From NCBI GenBank assembly GCA_958510825.1, contig OY294045.1, positions 94,424,988 to 94,488,987 of the forward strand: 64,000 nt of DNA, read 5' to 3'. Below the pieces are notes generated by a model. It ran no database searches. It was not told the DNA's origin and was given only the letters and a program-made list of their open reading frames with translations. The first letter of the stretch is position 1. Each line of letters starts with the position of its first letter. The position numbers and the translations under genes are program-made. Positions 1-12,600 of this stretch are shown piece by piece. The stretch is from Brachypterus glaber (lineage: Eukaryota > Arthropoda > Insecta > Coleoptera > Kateretidae).

Positions 1-790
1 GCCTCAACATACAACTTTTTACACCATAATACTTTTTCTACCATTTCTTCTACTTCATTATTCAACTTTTTTCTTCCTAACCTCTTAAACTTCGGATTTT
101 GGACGTCTGAACCAAAGGGACTTGTAAATTTTCAACTTCTCAACTTCGTACTTCTACAACTTCATATCTTCTTAACTTCATAACTTCATAACTTCGTAAC
201 TTCATAACTTCATAACTTCGTAACTTCATAACTTCATAACTTCGTAACTTCGTAACTTCATAACTTATTTTTCTTGGGTCCTTTTTCACCTGGGCATATA
301 ATGTTTCTCTCTGTTGGATCCAAGGCCGGTGGTCCTAACAGCATTCCTATGTGTACATCCCTTGTGTGATTAACCATACAGCTTCAACTCCAAATCAGCG
401 AGACGTACCAACCCTGATCTGAATGACTTTTCCCTTCTCTGGTGGAGCGTTAAAGATTTTTCGCAGCTTTTTCAACTTGTTTTATTATTCCCAGTTTGGC
501 GGTAGTTTTTGAAATTCCTTCTCTCTATTTCTGCTTTATCTTCTGACGTGCCTCCGCTGGTCTATAAAACAAAATACATAATTTTTATTACTTAGTGCCT
601 ATATAACAATAATCAGTCAAAACTAGTTAACTTCATTTTGGATAAACTTAAAAAAATATATTACATGGCCTGTAACAACCGCTTTACTACTGCCTTTTCA
701 AACTTACTCAAATTTCTCTATTAACATCAACTACTAAACTTTCTCACTAAACTTTCTCTAAGGCTCTAAAATCAGCGTCTCTTCTTACTT
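1..790. other. non-coding, low-complexity start of the duplicated block
   Basis: No coding region is recognisable. The notable content is a pyrimidine-rich stretch and the 10-bp tandem repeat at 167-272. The rest is AT-rich sequence without features I can name. Confidence 0.5.
167..272. repeat. 10-bp tandem repeat TAACTTCATA / TAACTTCGTA
   Basis: About ten units. Most follow a higher-order order of two CATA units then one CGTA unit, giving a 30-bp super-repeat. The duplicate near 46148-46241 has one 10-bp unit fewer, a slippage difference between the two copies. Confidence 0.85.
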
Positions 791-1212
791 CACGGAAAAA
801 AAATTATAGCTAGGAGCGCTATAACACACATACCAAGCAAATTATAATCGCTTATTATATAAATACAAGGTTTTCTCTTACAATTATGGCAGTCAGTGTA
901 AAAATGTATATGAAATACTTTAATTGTTTAGTGAATAATAAAATATAACAAATAGTATGGCATTTATAGCTTAAATAGATTTAATTATTGTCCGTGCTAA
1001 TAATTTTTATGATATAATAAAATTTCTGTAAATTTATAATAGTGCCTGTAATAAATATAATCGTGTCTGTAATATATATAATCGTTTCCAATTTATTTTT
1101 AACATTATTAGTTATTGTGTCCTTATAATCTATAGCTTAAATCACTATAATTTGCCACTGTTACCAAATATCTTATAATGTATAGCGCAGAGCCCACTAA
1201 TTTCTTTCCGTG
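791..1212 (-). mobile_element. ~423-bp TIR element (CACGGAAA...TTTCCGTG), copy A
   Basis: Bounded by CACGGAAA and TTTCCGTG and flanked by TT on both sides, as expected for a 2-bp target duplication. The interior is AT-rich with no convincing protein. The same element occurs at 2791, 45493, 46760 and 48768. Confidence 0.75.
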
Positions 1213-2239
1213 TTGGCCTATAACTTTAAAAAATACCCGAAAATAACTTTAAAAGCTCTTTCTAAAATAAAACTTGCCAAAAAATCATTTTTCTTATACC
1301 CTGTATATTCATATTTTATATAAATTTTTTTTCTTAGTAATTCGACACTAAAATTTATTTATGCAATTCTGCAAATTCCAACTTACTTTTAATGATTGTA
1401 TAAAAAATATAATTTAATTTTTTAGTTTCAATAATGTTTACCTGCACAATACCTAGTTATTGTATTTCTCTAAAAAAAATTCCTAGGTTTAGGGTCTGGT
1501 ATATAGCTTTTGGGTGAATGATTTATCCTGAAACAGTTGCTGTGCCATTTCGACTGTAACTCACACTGCCTTTTTGTAATTTATTGGCACTACCAGATGG
1601 TCCTAAGTCTATTTTAAATAAATACAAATACAATAAACCCTTAAAAAAATCAAATATGTTTACTTACGAACTGCCTTCCTAACATTACTTTTTACCTAAA
1701 ACCATCCCAATACCTTTTTTGTATACAATCGTCCGGCTAAAAAAATTCTTAATTTTGCATTTTCCTACAATATAAACAGTAGTCGGCAAATTTCCAGTAC
1801 TCGCATAGGCGCCGCGTCGACACTAGCGTTGAGGCGAGGTTTTAAATATTTACATTTTAATTTCTTTTTATCTTGATTTTTTTTAATGATTCCATTTAAA
1901 CGAGTAAGGTGTGAAAAAACGTTATCGACAAATAAAAATTAAAAACTTTTGTAATCTTAAAAGATAAAAATCAAATGTCGTTTTTTTCTTTGAAAAACAC
2001 CGATATATACGTATGTATATACTTATGTATAGTTAATATGTATAGTTAATATTGTTGTGGGTAACAAATGTTTCGATTTATAAAAATTTCCCTCATAATT
2101 CGGCAAAATTATTCCGTAAGCCTATGTTTCTGTGTTTATTTTCAACTTTGATGAGTCATAACTGAGTTTACGCCGAATACTGCACATATATAATTGAATA
2201 ATTGTCTTTTGAATACACCTATTTTATTTTTATTATTTT
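1213..2239. other. AT-rich stretch, no gene seen
   Basis: No coding frame of note. Short palindromic and AT-rich sequence only; it is repeated at about 47184-48230. Confidence 0.4.
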
Positions 2240-2715
2240 TCAACGCCAAAGGTAAACTATTAAAAAAATATACACAAGAATAATGGGAACCTTTTTTAAA
2301 GGTTGCAAGCCTATGCTTGGGAACACTGTTCCCGGAACAGTATAGTCTGTTACTCTTTTAGAGCTGGGCAACAGATCTTTAAATAAAAGACTGTTTTTAA
2401 CTAAAAACATTATAGTCTCGAATATGTACAAACATACAACTGTCATAATTCTGTTAAAATGGAATACTCCCCTACAGGATTCTTTATAGGGTAACTTTAG
2501 GATTGTTCGTAATGTTCTCTTTGACTTACAAAAACTGAATCAATATCCTTGGACTGTCCCCAGAAAATTATACCATAACTTAAGTAACTATGAAAATTTG
2601 ATAAGTAAACAATCCTAAGTGTATGTGCATCTAAACACCTCCCCCACACACGGAGTGAATCCCAAGCAAGGTTTTCATTCACTTGAATGCCCAAAAATCT
2701 GACTTTAGCCTGCAT
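2240..2715 (-). pseudogene. 3' fragment of a jockey/CR1-type reverse transcriptase, frameshifted
   Basis: The minus strand encodes the thumb/C-terminal region typical of jockey/CR1-group ORF2: KVRFLGIQVNENLAWDSL, then SYLSYGIIFWGQSKD and a VFVSQ block. No catalytic FADD motif is left, so the element is strongly 5'-truncated. In this copy one T is missing in a T run near 2520 relative to the right copy, which breaks the frame after the VFVSQ segment. The remaining C-terminal segment continues in another frame. It is a dead insertion upstream of the acyltransferase exons. Confidence 0.75.
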
Positions 2716-2790
2716 TATTTACATTGATTAACTTTAATATACAGACTACAAGAAACTTCGAGTTATGTTATATTCCATTTCACTCAACTA

Positions 2791-3215
2791 CACGGAAAGA
2801 AATTAGTGGGCTCTGCGCTATACATTATAAGATATTTGGTAACAGTGGCAAATTATAGTGATTTAAGCTATAGATTATAAGGGACACAATAACTAATAAT
2901 GTTACAAATAAATTGGAAACGATTATATATATTACAGACACGATTATATTTATTACAGGCACTATTATAAATTTACAGAAATTTTATTATATTATAAAAA
3001 TTATTAGCACGGACAATAATGAAATCTATTTAAGCTATAAATGCCATACTATTTGTTATATTTTATTATTCACTAAACAATTAAAGTATTTCATATAAAT
3101 TTTTACACTGACTGTCATAATTGTAAGAGAAAGCCTTGTATTTATATAATAAGCGATTATAATTTGCTTGGTATGTGTGTTATAGCGCTCCTAGCTATAA
3201 TTTTTTTTTTCCGTG
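2791..3215 (+). mobile_element. ~423-bp TIR element, copy B (opposite orientation to A)
   Basis: Starts CACGGAAAGAAATTAGTGGG and ends TTTTTTCCGTG, flanked by TA on each side. The 61-codon frame inside it recurs because the element recurs and is not a gene. Confidence 0.8.
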
Positions 3216-3305
3216 TAGATGGTGCTAATAGTCCATTACCTAGAATTCTATTACGTTAAGTCGAAACTCAAGCGCATTCTCTAAAATTTGTTTTTATTAT
3301 ATATA

Positions 3306-3514
3306 CCGTGCGATTATAAAGTTCCGAACACTTTTTAATGCAAAACTGGCATTAGCGATAAGTAAAATGCAAGAAAGCTGTGTGCGTTTTACTGGCCACC
3401 GAGCTGTTGTACGTAGCAATCACATGGGCTTGTCGCGCACAACTCTAACAGAGGCGTCGGTTCAAACGAAGAGTATTTTCTTTTCAAACTGTTCGGCACT
3501 TTATAATCGCACTG
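3306..3514. mobile_element. ~209-bp MITE, TIR CCGTGCGATTATAAAGTTCC
   Basis: The left end CCGTGCGATTATAAAG and the right end CTTTATAATCGCACTG are inverted repeats, and both flanks read TATA. This fits a TA-inserting Tc1/mariner-type MITE. It lies about 130 bp upstream of the first recognised acyltransferase exon. Confidence 0.7.
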
Positions 3515-3643
3515 TATAAATTGTATTTTATATTAATGATACTTTTATAATATTGTACCTATATTGAAATTGTATTATAAAGTGGGATATCCCGTAATAA
3601 AGAACTTAACTTAACTACACAAATTTTTCTATTTCTATTTCAG

Positions 3644-6600
3644 TTTCATTTAGCATGCCACCAATTTATGAAATGGACAGTTTCGAAATCTGTAGAAACA
3701 AACAACAAATATATTGTACCATAAAATTACAACTTCTTGCGGACCCAAACTCTATGTCTTGGCAAATTATTCAGGTAAATTTTCAGATATTTTTCATGTG
3801 CACAAAAATATGAATTAAGATCTACAGTAAGAATTTTTAGGGTACTGTAATGTCCCTCTCACTTGCACGCGTCCTTCGTTACGACGTTTTAGCCACTGAA
3901 TTAAAAGACGCAACCGCATCCATAAAAATCTTACTATATTGCATTTGGCACAGGTTTATTCGATGTTTACTATTCGCATACTTGAGTCTAGAAACATTGT
4001 CATATCCTTAAATATTTATCAGCGTCAAATAAGAATTTACTCAAGTTAACAAACCTACGTACGTTTTTAATCATGGCATTAACTTGTGGTACCCGTTTAT
4101 GAGGATGACAACTTTGTCACAACATATCTATAGACATTCCTGTAAATTTACATTTCATTTATGGGAGGATTGATGTAGTGGTCTACCGCGTCTGTACATG
4201 ACAAGTCTACTAGCCAACTAGCGTGGGTTCGATTCTCACTGGCACCAATTTGCCTTTTTCAGTTAATTAATAATTGAAATTTGGCTAAGCCGTAAGTGAA
4301 GCGGACACTCATAATAAAAACTGGTTCTAAAGTCAGTATAAGCCGGTGGTTCTCTCTACTACTAGCCCACACAAGTCCTGGACTTAGGGGATGATTAATT
4401 AAGTAGAATAGTGCCAGGTTAAACAAACATGTAATGTAATGTAATTTAATTAAGTTTTTTTTTGAGAAGGTTCTCATCCAGCAAAAAATGCTGCATGTTA
4501 CATTAATAGTATACTAAAGTACTAGTGAGCTAAAAACCTGTTATGAAACGAGTGCTTTATACAATTTTTTCTATTTTGCTCTGAAATTTAAAAAAACTTA
4601 CATTTAAATTGATAACTGATTTAGGGATTTTTGTTTTGGATTGGCATTACAGTTTACACCATGTTTAAAATTCTAAGAACAAATGATATTTTGATATATT
4701 TTATAGTCATCTCTTCTCTTTTTTACTGCAATTAACCAAGCCACAATTATAACATGGTAAAAATAACCTAAACACAAAATTTTGTAGAAAATTCAACTTT
4801 AAAGCGACATTGACATTTGCACGGAAAACGTCAAGCGATAGGCCAGGTCTGTTGCCAACCGAAAAGAACAAAAAGTACAGACCTCTTATGGGCCTATAAG
4901 AACACGCAAAAAGCGTGTGATTATGAGCTTATAAGAGTCGCAAAATAGAAAAAAATTATTTTAGGAGTCTAAGAAAAATATAAGAATTTATCGAAAAGAC
5001 ATTCTGCATCGCAAATTATGCTTGCCAACAATATACCAAAATGATTTACAAAGTTTAAAGCACAACATTACTAAAACGTACTCAGAAAAATTTAAACATT
5101 TGGAAGTTCGTCCAATAATTAAAGAAATGGATTGCCTGAGTAATTACGAAATTGTAAAAGGAACATTTGATTTTATTGTTTTGTAAGTAGGTACAAACTT
5201 AATTTTTTTTTCACTACTAGCTTTAGAACATACCATTATTTATCATACTGTGAAATCAATTTTCTTCACCTAAATCAATAATAATTTTTATCCAATACAT
5301 ACAGATAATAAGACAATTACCAGCTTTATTTTAAATAGATAAACTCAATAATAACCCCCGCGTGGCTTTTACTTTATTGAGTGGATAATTATTTATTTTA
5401 CCCACTCAACTGTCACTTGTCAAATTATTTTCTTGTAAATTTCATTAAAATTTTTAATAAAAATATGAATTTCTAAGCTATTTATTGGATAAAACCTTGT
5501 ATGGCACTCATGAGTAAACCGATATTGCCCACTAGTACCATAAATAATTATTTCTCTCCTAGTAGGAGTAGATTTTATAAACAATTGATTTCTGCCACTT
5601 TAGATGTTTCAGTTCTTTGTGCAATTTTTACTAATTAAACCCAAGAAAATAGTTTTTATTTATTAAATATAATTATTACCAATTAATACAATCAATAATT
5701 AGCTAAATATTATGAAAAAAAATTAAAGAAAAACTAAATTTTTAAACGTCAGTACAAAGTATTTATTTGAGCAAATATCATTCTGATTTTTATGAAAATT
5801 TCAGGGATTATCATTTCTGTTAATAATTTTCTTTTTTATTTGAATAAAAATAGTTAAATAGTGCTAGTAGTGAAAAAACTAATTTATAAACTACGGTAGA
5901 GAAGACTATTATAGCCTCGCACTCTATAAAAAATTTCTTCTCTACCTTCTTATATAATTACTATTATTGGTAAAACATACTGAACGTTTATTTTAATTTT
6001 AGATATGGCTTTATGTTTTACACACTTTTAATCCTCATGGTTTCATATTTAGATTTAAATACACAAACTGATCTTCGAAAACAAAAATGTAACGTTTTTA
6101 TTTAATTAGCTTTTTAAATGGGACTATATTATTGTTTTATTTTAGATTTTAAATATTTTGTGTTTATTTCAATAAAAAAAAACTGGGATTCTATAGTTAC
6201 TTCAAAGAAAGATGAACATTTTGTAAATTTAAAGTGTATGAATTTCGTCAGAGTGATAACAATTACGATGGTGATACTATTTCACAGTTCCTTAAAACTT
6301 ACTAACAACTATGTTGAAAACACTGAAATGGTCGAAGAGGTATGTGAAAAAAAGTGGTAGCGACCACATTTCAAGTGCACAGAAAAAAAGGATATCTTGA
6401 ATCAAAGCAAAACGATCTTAAACCAAGGCCGCCATGGCTTTCGATATGTTCAACGCCATGACTGTCTTGGATCAAGTCCGCCGTGATCTTGGCATTTGAG
6501 GTCCTAGATTTAAGGAATTTCCTTAAATCAAAGCTAATTAAACCATTTATTTAAGATCATATTATCTTAAACCAAATATGTAATTATCTTGATTTAAGAT

Positions 6601-9600
6601 CATATTATCTTTATCCAAGATCATATTATCTTACACTAAGTCTTGGTTTAAGATAATATAATATTGAATGAAGAGAATTATAATCTTGATTTAAGATGAT
6701 GATTCTCTTGATTCAAGATCATATTGACCTGACAGTCAGGTTTCAGGGTTAATAGAAAGGTAAATATTTTGAAAAAATTTCCCACACATGTATAATATTA
6801 TACTTTCTTACTCTGTTAATCGTGTGAAATTTGGTTTCATAGGTGGTCGTAGGAAATAGCACTTGTTTTTGAAGAAAAACTTGTTACAACGGCAATGCAA
6901 AATGGCGCTTATAGGTATACATTATTTAAAGCTATTTACCCTTGAATTTTTTAAGTAAATTTGAAAATCCCCATCGTTTGAGGGTAACAGATACAAATTG
7001 GTTCATTTTAAAGCAGATAAAAACAATGATACACCTTTAAAGACAACTGATGGCAAAAAAAAAAACAAACCTAACTTATCTCCCGAGCATTTCTTGAACT
7101 ACTGCGCAAGTTGTCTGCCAGCCAACAATAACAACGGGCGAGTCTACTGTATATCTGCGTGGAGGCCGGCAAACTCTTTACCTTAAGACAACAGGGGCTT
7201 TGAGTCAAGATAAGAACTCTGATTCTCTGTTACTATTTTAAATGTTATGCGTTTAAGGAACAAATCCTTGACACAAGAATTTTTCTCCCAAGAGAATAAT
7301 TAAAGGAAACCAAAGTCACAGATAATCTTAAACCGAGGATACATGATCTTAAAAGAAGATTATTACCTCAATTTAAGATAATATAAATCCAAGATAATTT
7401 ATTATCTTCTGCCAAGATAACCTTTTTTTCTGTGTGGTTTAAATTAAACACAAAAAAATAATTGTTTAGAACTGTTTATAAAAGCATAATACCGCTGTAT
7501 TTTGGAGCGCTGAATCCAAATCTGGGACCCCCCTGTTTATCTGAGATTTGAGTAGGCTGCCAGAAACAGCAATAATTAAAATGCAATTATTTGTTCAATT
7601 TCAAAGTTGATTTCAACCCTTTTTTTCCTCAAAAAGGGGTGAGATTTACCCTGGATTCGGATGCATAAATATATGAGTACATTCAAGAGTTCTGAACAAT
7701 TTTTTTCTTGTGTAACTGTGTTCTTAATCTAAACGAGGGATATTTTAAGGAAATGTAGGGATAAAATGTAACCAATTACGAAAAAAATAATAACATTTAT
7801 TAGATGTTACGATTATAGCTACCTTACCCTATGTTGTTTGCTAATCCCTCGACTTATTCTCCTAAATTCCCAACTAGCTTGTCAACTTCTCAGCTAATTT
7901 ATCAACTTATTTCTTAACTAACTCCTCAATTTTCATAGAAATGCACATTGTACATTGTACAGTTATGGCTAGAGATGCTCTTATGTATTAATTCTTTCTT
8001 AATTACTTAATAATTACACTAGGCAACAAATCGCAACTTTTTTTTTGCACCAACCGGAAAGTAATTTTTTCTTATTAATTTGAGTACGTAGAATCCGAAT
8101 CTGATCTTAGAAAAATTCCAGCACCTAAAATTTTTGAGATATAAGTCCAGGAAATAATGATATTTTTTTTAAAATCTTAAAAAAAAGAGTAGGATTTTGA
8201 AAATTTTAGGATACATGTATATTAAAAAAATACGAGGAATTCAAAAATCTATATGCCATATTCTAAGTTGGGTATATTTTAACTAAGATTGAGTCGCCAA
8301 ATCTAAATTTGTCCTCAGAATATTTTTATCTCCCATGATTTTAGAACAAGAGAGGGCTAAACTAATGATTTTTTACCACTTTTATCTCATTTTTTACAGA
8401 AACCTTAGGTAATGGAAATATTCTGAGGCCAGATTCAGTCTCAGCGACCCAAAATTAGTTAAAAAACGTATGACTCCAATCAGGGCAAGAAACCGTGTTG
8501 CCTAGTGTTATTTGTCTCTCACTCTCTCTCTATCTCAATTCCTCTATATTCTAAAATAAACAAGATTTCGATTGTTATACATTAATTAATTATTATTATT
8601 AAGAGAACCAATCTGCAAAACAAACATGATTGTTTAGGCAGGATCTTTTCCTTTATTTTTGCTACTAGCAATTTGAAAAAAAAATGTAAAATTAGTCATT
8701 AAATTGTAAAATAAATAATTATGTATTAAACTCATTATGTATTATGTGTGAATAAAAAAACAAAATTAAATAAATAAAAAATTATACACTACTTCCCCAA
8801 CTAATAGCTTCACTAATAAAAAACTATTATTTTTTATTAATTTTTTTGGCTAAGTACACACGTGTCTCGAGGTTTTTTAAATGTAAAATGTGCTAATGGA
8901 ACAAATTCTGTATTTGTTCTCTGTTGAACAAATACAATATTTACTTGGCCTGGCGAAAAGTGTAACTATATTATTTTTATTAAAGAAATTACTGGCGCCA
9001 TCTAAGTTTTAGTAGAATTATCTTATTCTACAGGTTCACATTAGTTATGTTCGTTCGTGCCGCTCACTGCTACACTTTCCTGAAAACCAAATAAATACTG
9101 TATTTGTTGTATGAAAAACAAATACAGTATTTATTTGGTTGGCTGGAAAGTGTAGCACAAATGAGATAGAGATAGGGTAGAGTCTTTTGTTTCATAATTT
9201 TAGTCGTAGAGCTCCATTAAATGTAGAAACGTGATATGTATGTTTATAATATTTAAGAATGTCCATTTTAAGAGCACCAGTTCATGAAATTCAAAATTGT
9301 GCTTTGATAATGCTTTTCAATAAAAGCGAAAGTACTTAAGACCACTTTAAACGGAGCAATTTGTACGCAAGTTTGATGCTATGGAAGTTTGCTGCCAGAT
9401 ATAGCATGAGGACAATTGGACCTTGATTTGCCTTTTCACGGAGCAAGTTGTACGCAAGTTTGGTGCTATATATTGCAAGGTAAACAGTGCTGCCAACCAG
9501 ACAATTTTGACTTGTCTCTGCGTTTGTTGACAAAAACATAACCTAGCATTTGCTTTTTTAAGGAAGTTTTTTAGTTAGACAGACGGACCTATTATTAATA

Positions 9601-12600
9601 ATAATAATTATTAACATGTTAAGTTGCTACTATATTAGTAAAATAAAACCGATTTGGTAACTTTTTTCCAAGTTGGTACCACGAAAATAACCATAAAACT
9701 TGCGTGAAAATCGCCGAAAAATAGAACATGTTCTAAATAATTTGATGGCACGAAAATGGCCTCAAACTTGCCTGAAGGCATGCGCAGTGACTGAATCATT
9801 CTTGCAACAAACTTGCATAGCATCAAACTTGCGCACAAATTGCTCCGTGTAAAGTGGCTTTTAGGAAAAATAAATTGTTTTATTACACACAAAAAGAAAT
9901 AATACTCCATACATAACCCTTTTATTATTTTTTAGGTATTTCTAGATCCATTTCAAAGAGGAGTTATAATGATTCTACTTTTTCTAGTACAAATAAATTT
10001 TTTAATGACATCATGGCTATTGGGTAATAAAATTATGACAATTGTGGAAAAGAAAGGAGAATTTTCTTTTAGAAGTGCTGTGATATTAATGATAAATAGA
10101 TTTTTTAGGTATGTAACTAAGCCAATTTTTTCATGTTTTATAAAGTTTAATTTTTGATATTGGAATTATACACAGAAATTTTTAAACAAAATTATAAAAA
10201 TATTAATTTATTATTTCATCTATTTATTTTCTACTCTTGGTACTGAAGAGGGCCAGCAGCCCGAAACTTCCACTATGTACGATGTATATAAAATAGATTG
10301 ATGGAATAATAAATTAATATTTTTATAATTTTGTTTAAAATTAAAAATTTCTGTCCTTACTAATTCTACGTCTAACCACACGTTAGTGGTACTATGTGCT
10401 TGAGACACACAAGTCTTCAACTTGCTACCATTCAAGAGGTATGAGTAGTTCTCTACATCTAGCAATAGATGGCGCACAATCTACATCAATCTAATGAATA
10501 TATTCCGTTTGTGAATAAAGTGTAAAAACCTTTTCTTAATCAGCGTGCAGACTTGACTCTTGTTACTAAAGAGGGCCAGCAGCCCGAAAATAGATTGATG
10601 GAATAACAAATACTATTTTTTCTTCAAGCTTCCTAAATATTATATTTTTTTATAATAATTTTGCATTTCATTTATTTAATAATAAGGTATGTTTTTTATG
10701 ATTTTTTTTATTAAAATCGGTTCATATTTAAAATTTATATAATTTAACAAAATTAACTGAAAACAGATTTAATTATTTTTCGTAGGCTGAACCGTACTCT
10801 TTTCGAGATTTTGATGTTATTAAAAGCATATCCACAGGCTCACATAACAAGCATAGTACACAAGAATTCGATAACGTGATTGGCTTACAAGATACATGAC
10901 GACACATCAAGCCAGTCACGGCATCACATTCTTATGTACTATGCTTGTTATACGAGCCTGTGGGTATGCCATAACTTGTCTAATGTAGTATTTCAAATTT
11001 CGGAGAGATTTGGAGGTGCACAATCCTTATATTCTTCTTCATTTTTAATTCATTTTTAATTAAGTTCACACTTAGAGCAAAACGTTTTTGCACAGAATCT
11101 CGAATTAACGACGGGTTTACAAAATAAACAAACAACTGCGCATTATGGCCGCCATCAAGATCAAATAGTGCTGCCGCCAGTGGCAGGTGTAAAACAATGA
11201 ACTAATTTTTTTACTGTAAAATCTTCTATCTAGTGTGTTTAGTTATAAAATATTAAAATTTTAGTACATTGTTCCACTCAGAGGAAAAGTGCTTTTTTTA
11301 CTTGTCTGTAGTTTCCGGACTCCGCTTTGCGTCGTCCGTAAATTCTACAGACTAGTAAAAAAAAAGCTTCACTTTTCCTCTTAGTAAAAGAATATACTAT
11401 TTTTCTTCAAGCATCCTATATATATTTTTTTAAATATTAATTTTTGCATTTAATAATAATAACTCTTCTAATGTAGCATTTGTAATTTCGGAGAGATTTT
11501 TAGGTGTATAAACCATATATTCTTCTTCAATCATTTTTAATCAATTTCACACAAGGTTTTTGCACAGAATCTCGAGTAAACCACATGTTTACATAATAAA
11601 CAAACAAGTTTGAAGTATGGCTGTCATCAAAGCCAAAGAGTGCTGCCGCCAGTGGTGGTTTTGCTAACTAACTTTTATTACGGCGTACAACAATAAACTC
11701 ATTTTTTTACTGTAAAAAAATAGATCACTTCAATCTAGTGTGTTCAGTTATAAAATATTAAAATTTTAGTACGCTTGAAGAAACAGTATATTATTTACCA
11801 AGTGAGAGAAGTTTAACATTTTTGACCTGCGTTAAATTGCGGGATGAGCGCGCTAGCGCGAAGCCCGCAAGACGCGGTCTAAAATGTTAAATCTTCACTC
11901 ACGTGGAAAATATAGTATTTTTTTCACTACCAGTACAATTAATTAGCTATTTATTTATTTATTTATTTTACTAAAATTTAATGAAAGAGCTTATAAATTT
12001 AAAATATCACCCTAGCCGTTCGCGGCCATTAAAAAACAAATGAATAACTTGACATTTATGGCAGAAATTTTCTGGTGATCTGCTAAAATTATTAATTTAG
12101 AAAGTGTTTCCGTGTTAAGTGTAATAAAATATATAAAAATGGAAAGTGAAATGCAAAGTGATGATTCTGGTACTCCCCCATATATAAGGGGACAGGCGAA
12201 AACTGTGAGGGAGAATCTATTGCCTCAAAAATCAATATATGGGGGTTGTACCTCTAGTAATCTATCATCCTTACGGTAATATATGGGTTGTATAAGCTAT
12301 GATGGACAAATGATTTTCACTTTTCGAAGTGTTTTTTTTGTAAAACATGTTTTATAGGTACTAATTTCGTTAATATTTTTTAATTTATCATGCAATAAAT
12401 AAATTTGGTGCCTAAAGACACTTGCAAATAGCAATGTGATTTAATAATTATGTGAAACGTCAGATGCCAAAACAGCTGAATAAAAATTCATTATTGACCA
12501 TGGTGCAATTTCATTATTTTTAGAACCTCTGACGTCATAGGTAGAGAAATAATATTTCTACCAATGAAAAGAACAGTAATAAAGATGTGCTTTTAGGCTG

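Larger units (their letters stand above)
10217..10605 (+). mobile_element. retrozyme-like repeat: one unit flanked by two hammerhead remnants
   Basis: Two hammerhead-type segments in the same orientation (about 10235-10270 and 10549-10590) flank a body of roughly 300 bp that matches, in inverse orientation, the 354-bp tandem unit at 18827-20556. Landmarks of the body are GACACACAAGTCTTCAACTT and CATCTAGCAATAGATG. It lies in an acyltransferase intron on the sense strand. Both hammerheads are damaged in this copy. Confidence 0.7.

Noticed and set aside
162..280. CRISPR-like array
   Set aside because: Ten-base units without spacers in a eukaryotic genome; a plain tandem repeat.
2913..3098. 61-codon frame repeated identically at 46875 and 48884
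   Set aside because: It lies inside the 423-bp TIR element and recurs only because the element recurs; no protein-like features.
4163..4240. Possible genuine tRNA gene
   Set aside because: Box A and B are present but no full cloverleaf or acceptor stem can be formed, and the 3' body and tail repeat in other copies, so it is a SINE.
6118..6360. 80-codon frame starting at 6118 as a small gene
   Set aside because: Its second half is acyltransferase exon 4 (6146-6339); the beginning is intron.
9635..9910. 91-codon minus-strand frame, also at 55608
   Set aside because: Conserved only because the whole block is duplicated; it falls in an intron and contains short inverted repeats, with no protein features.
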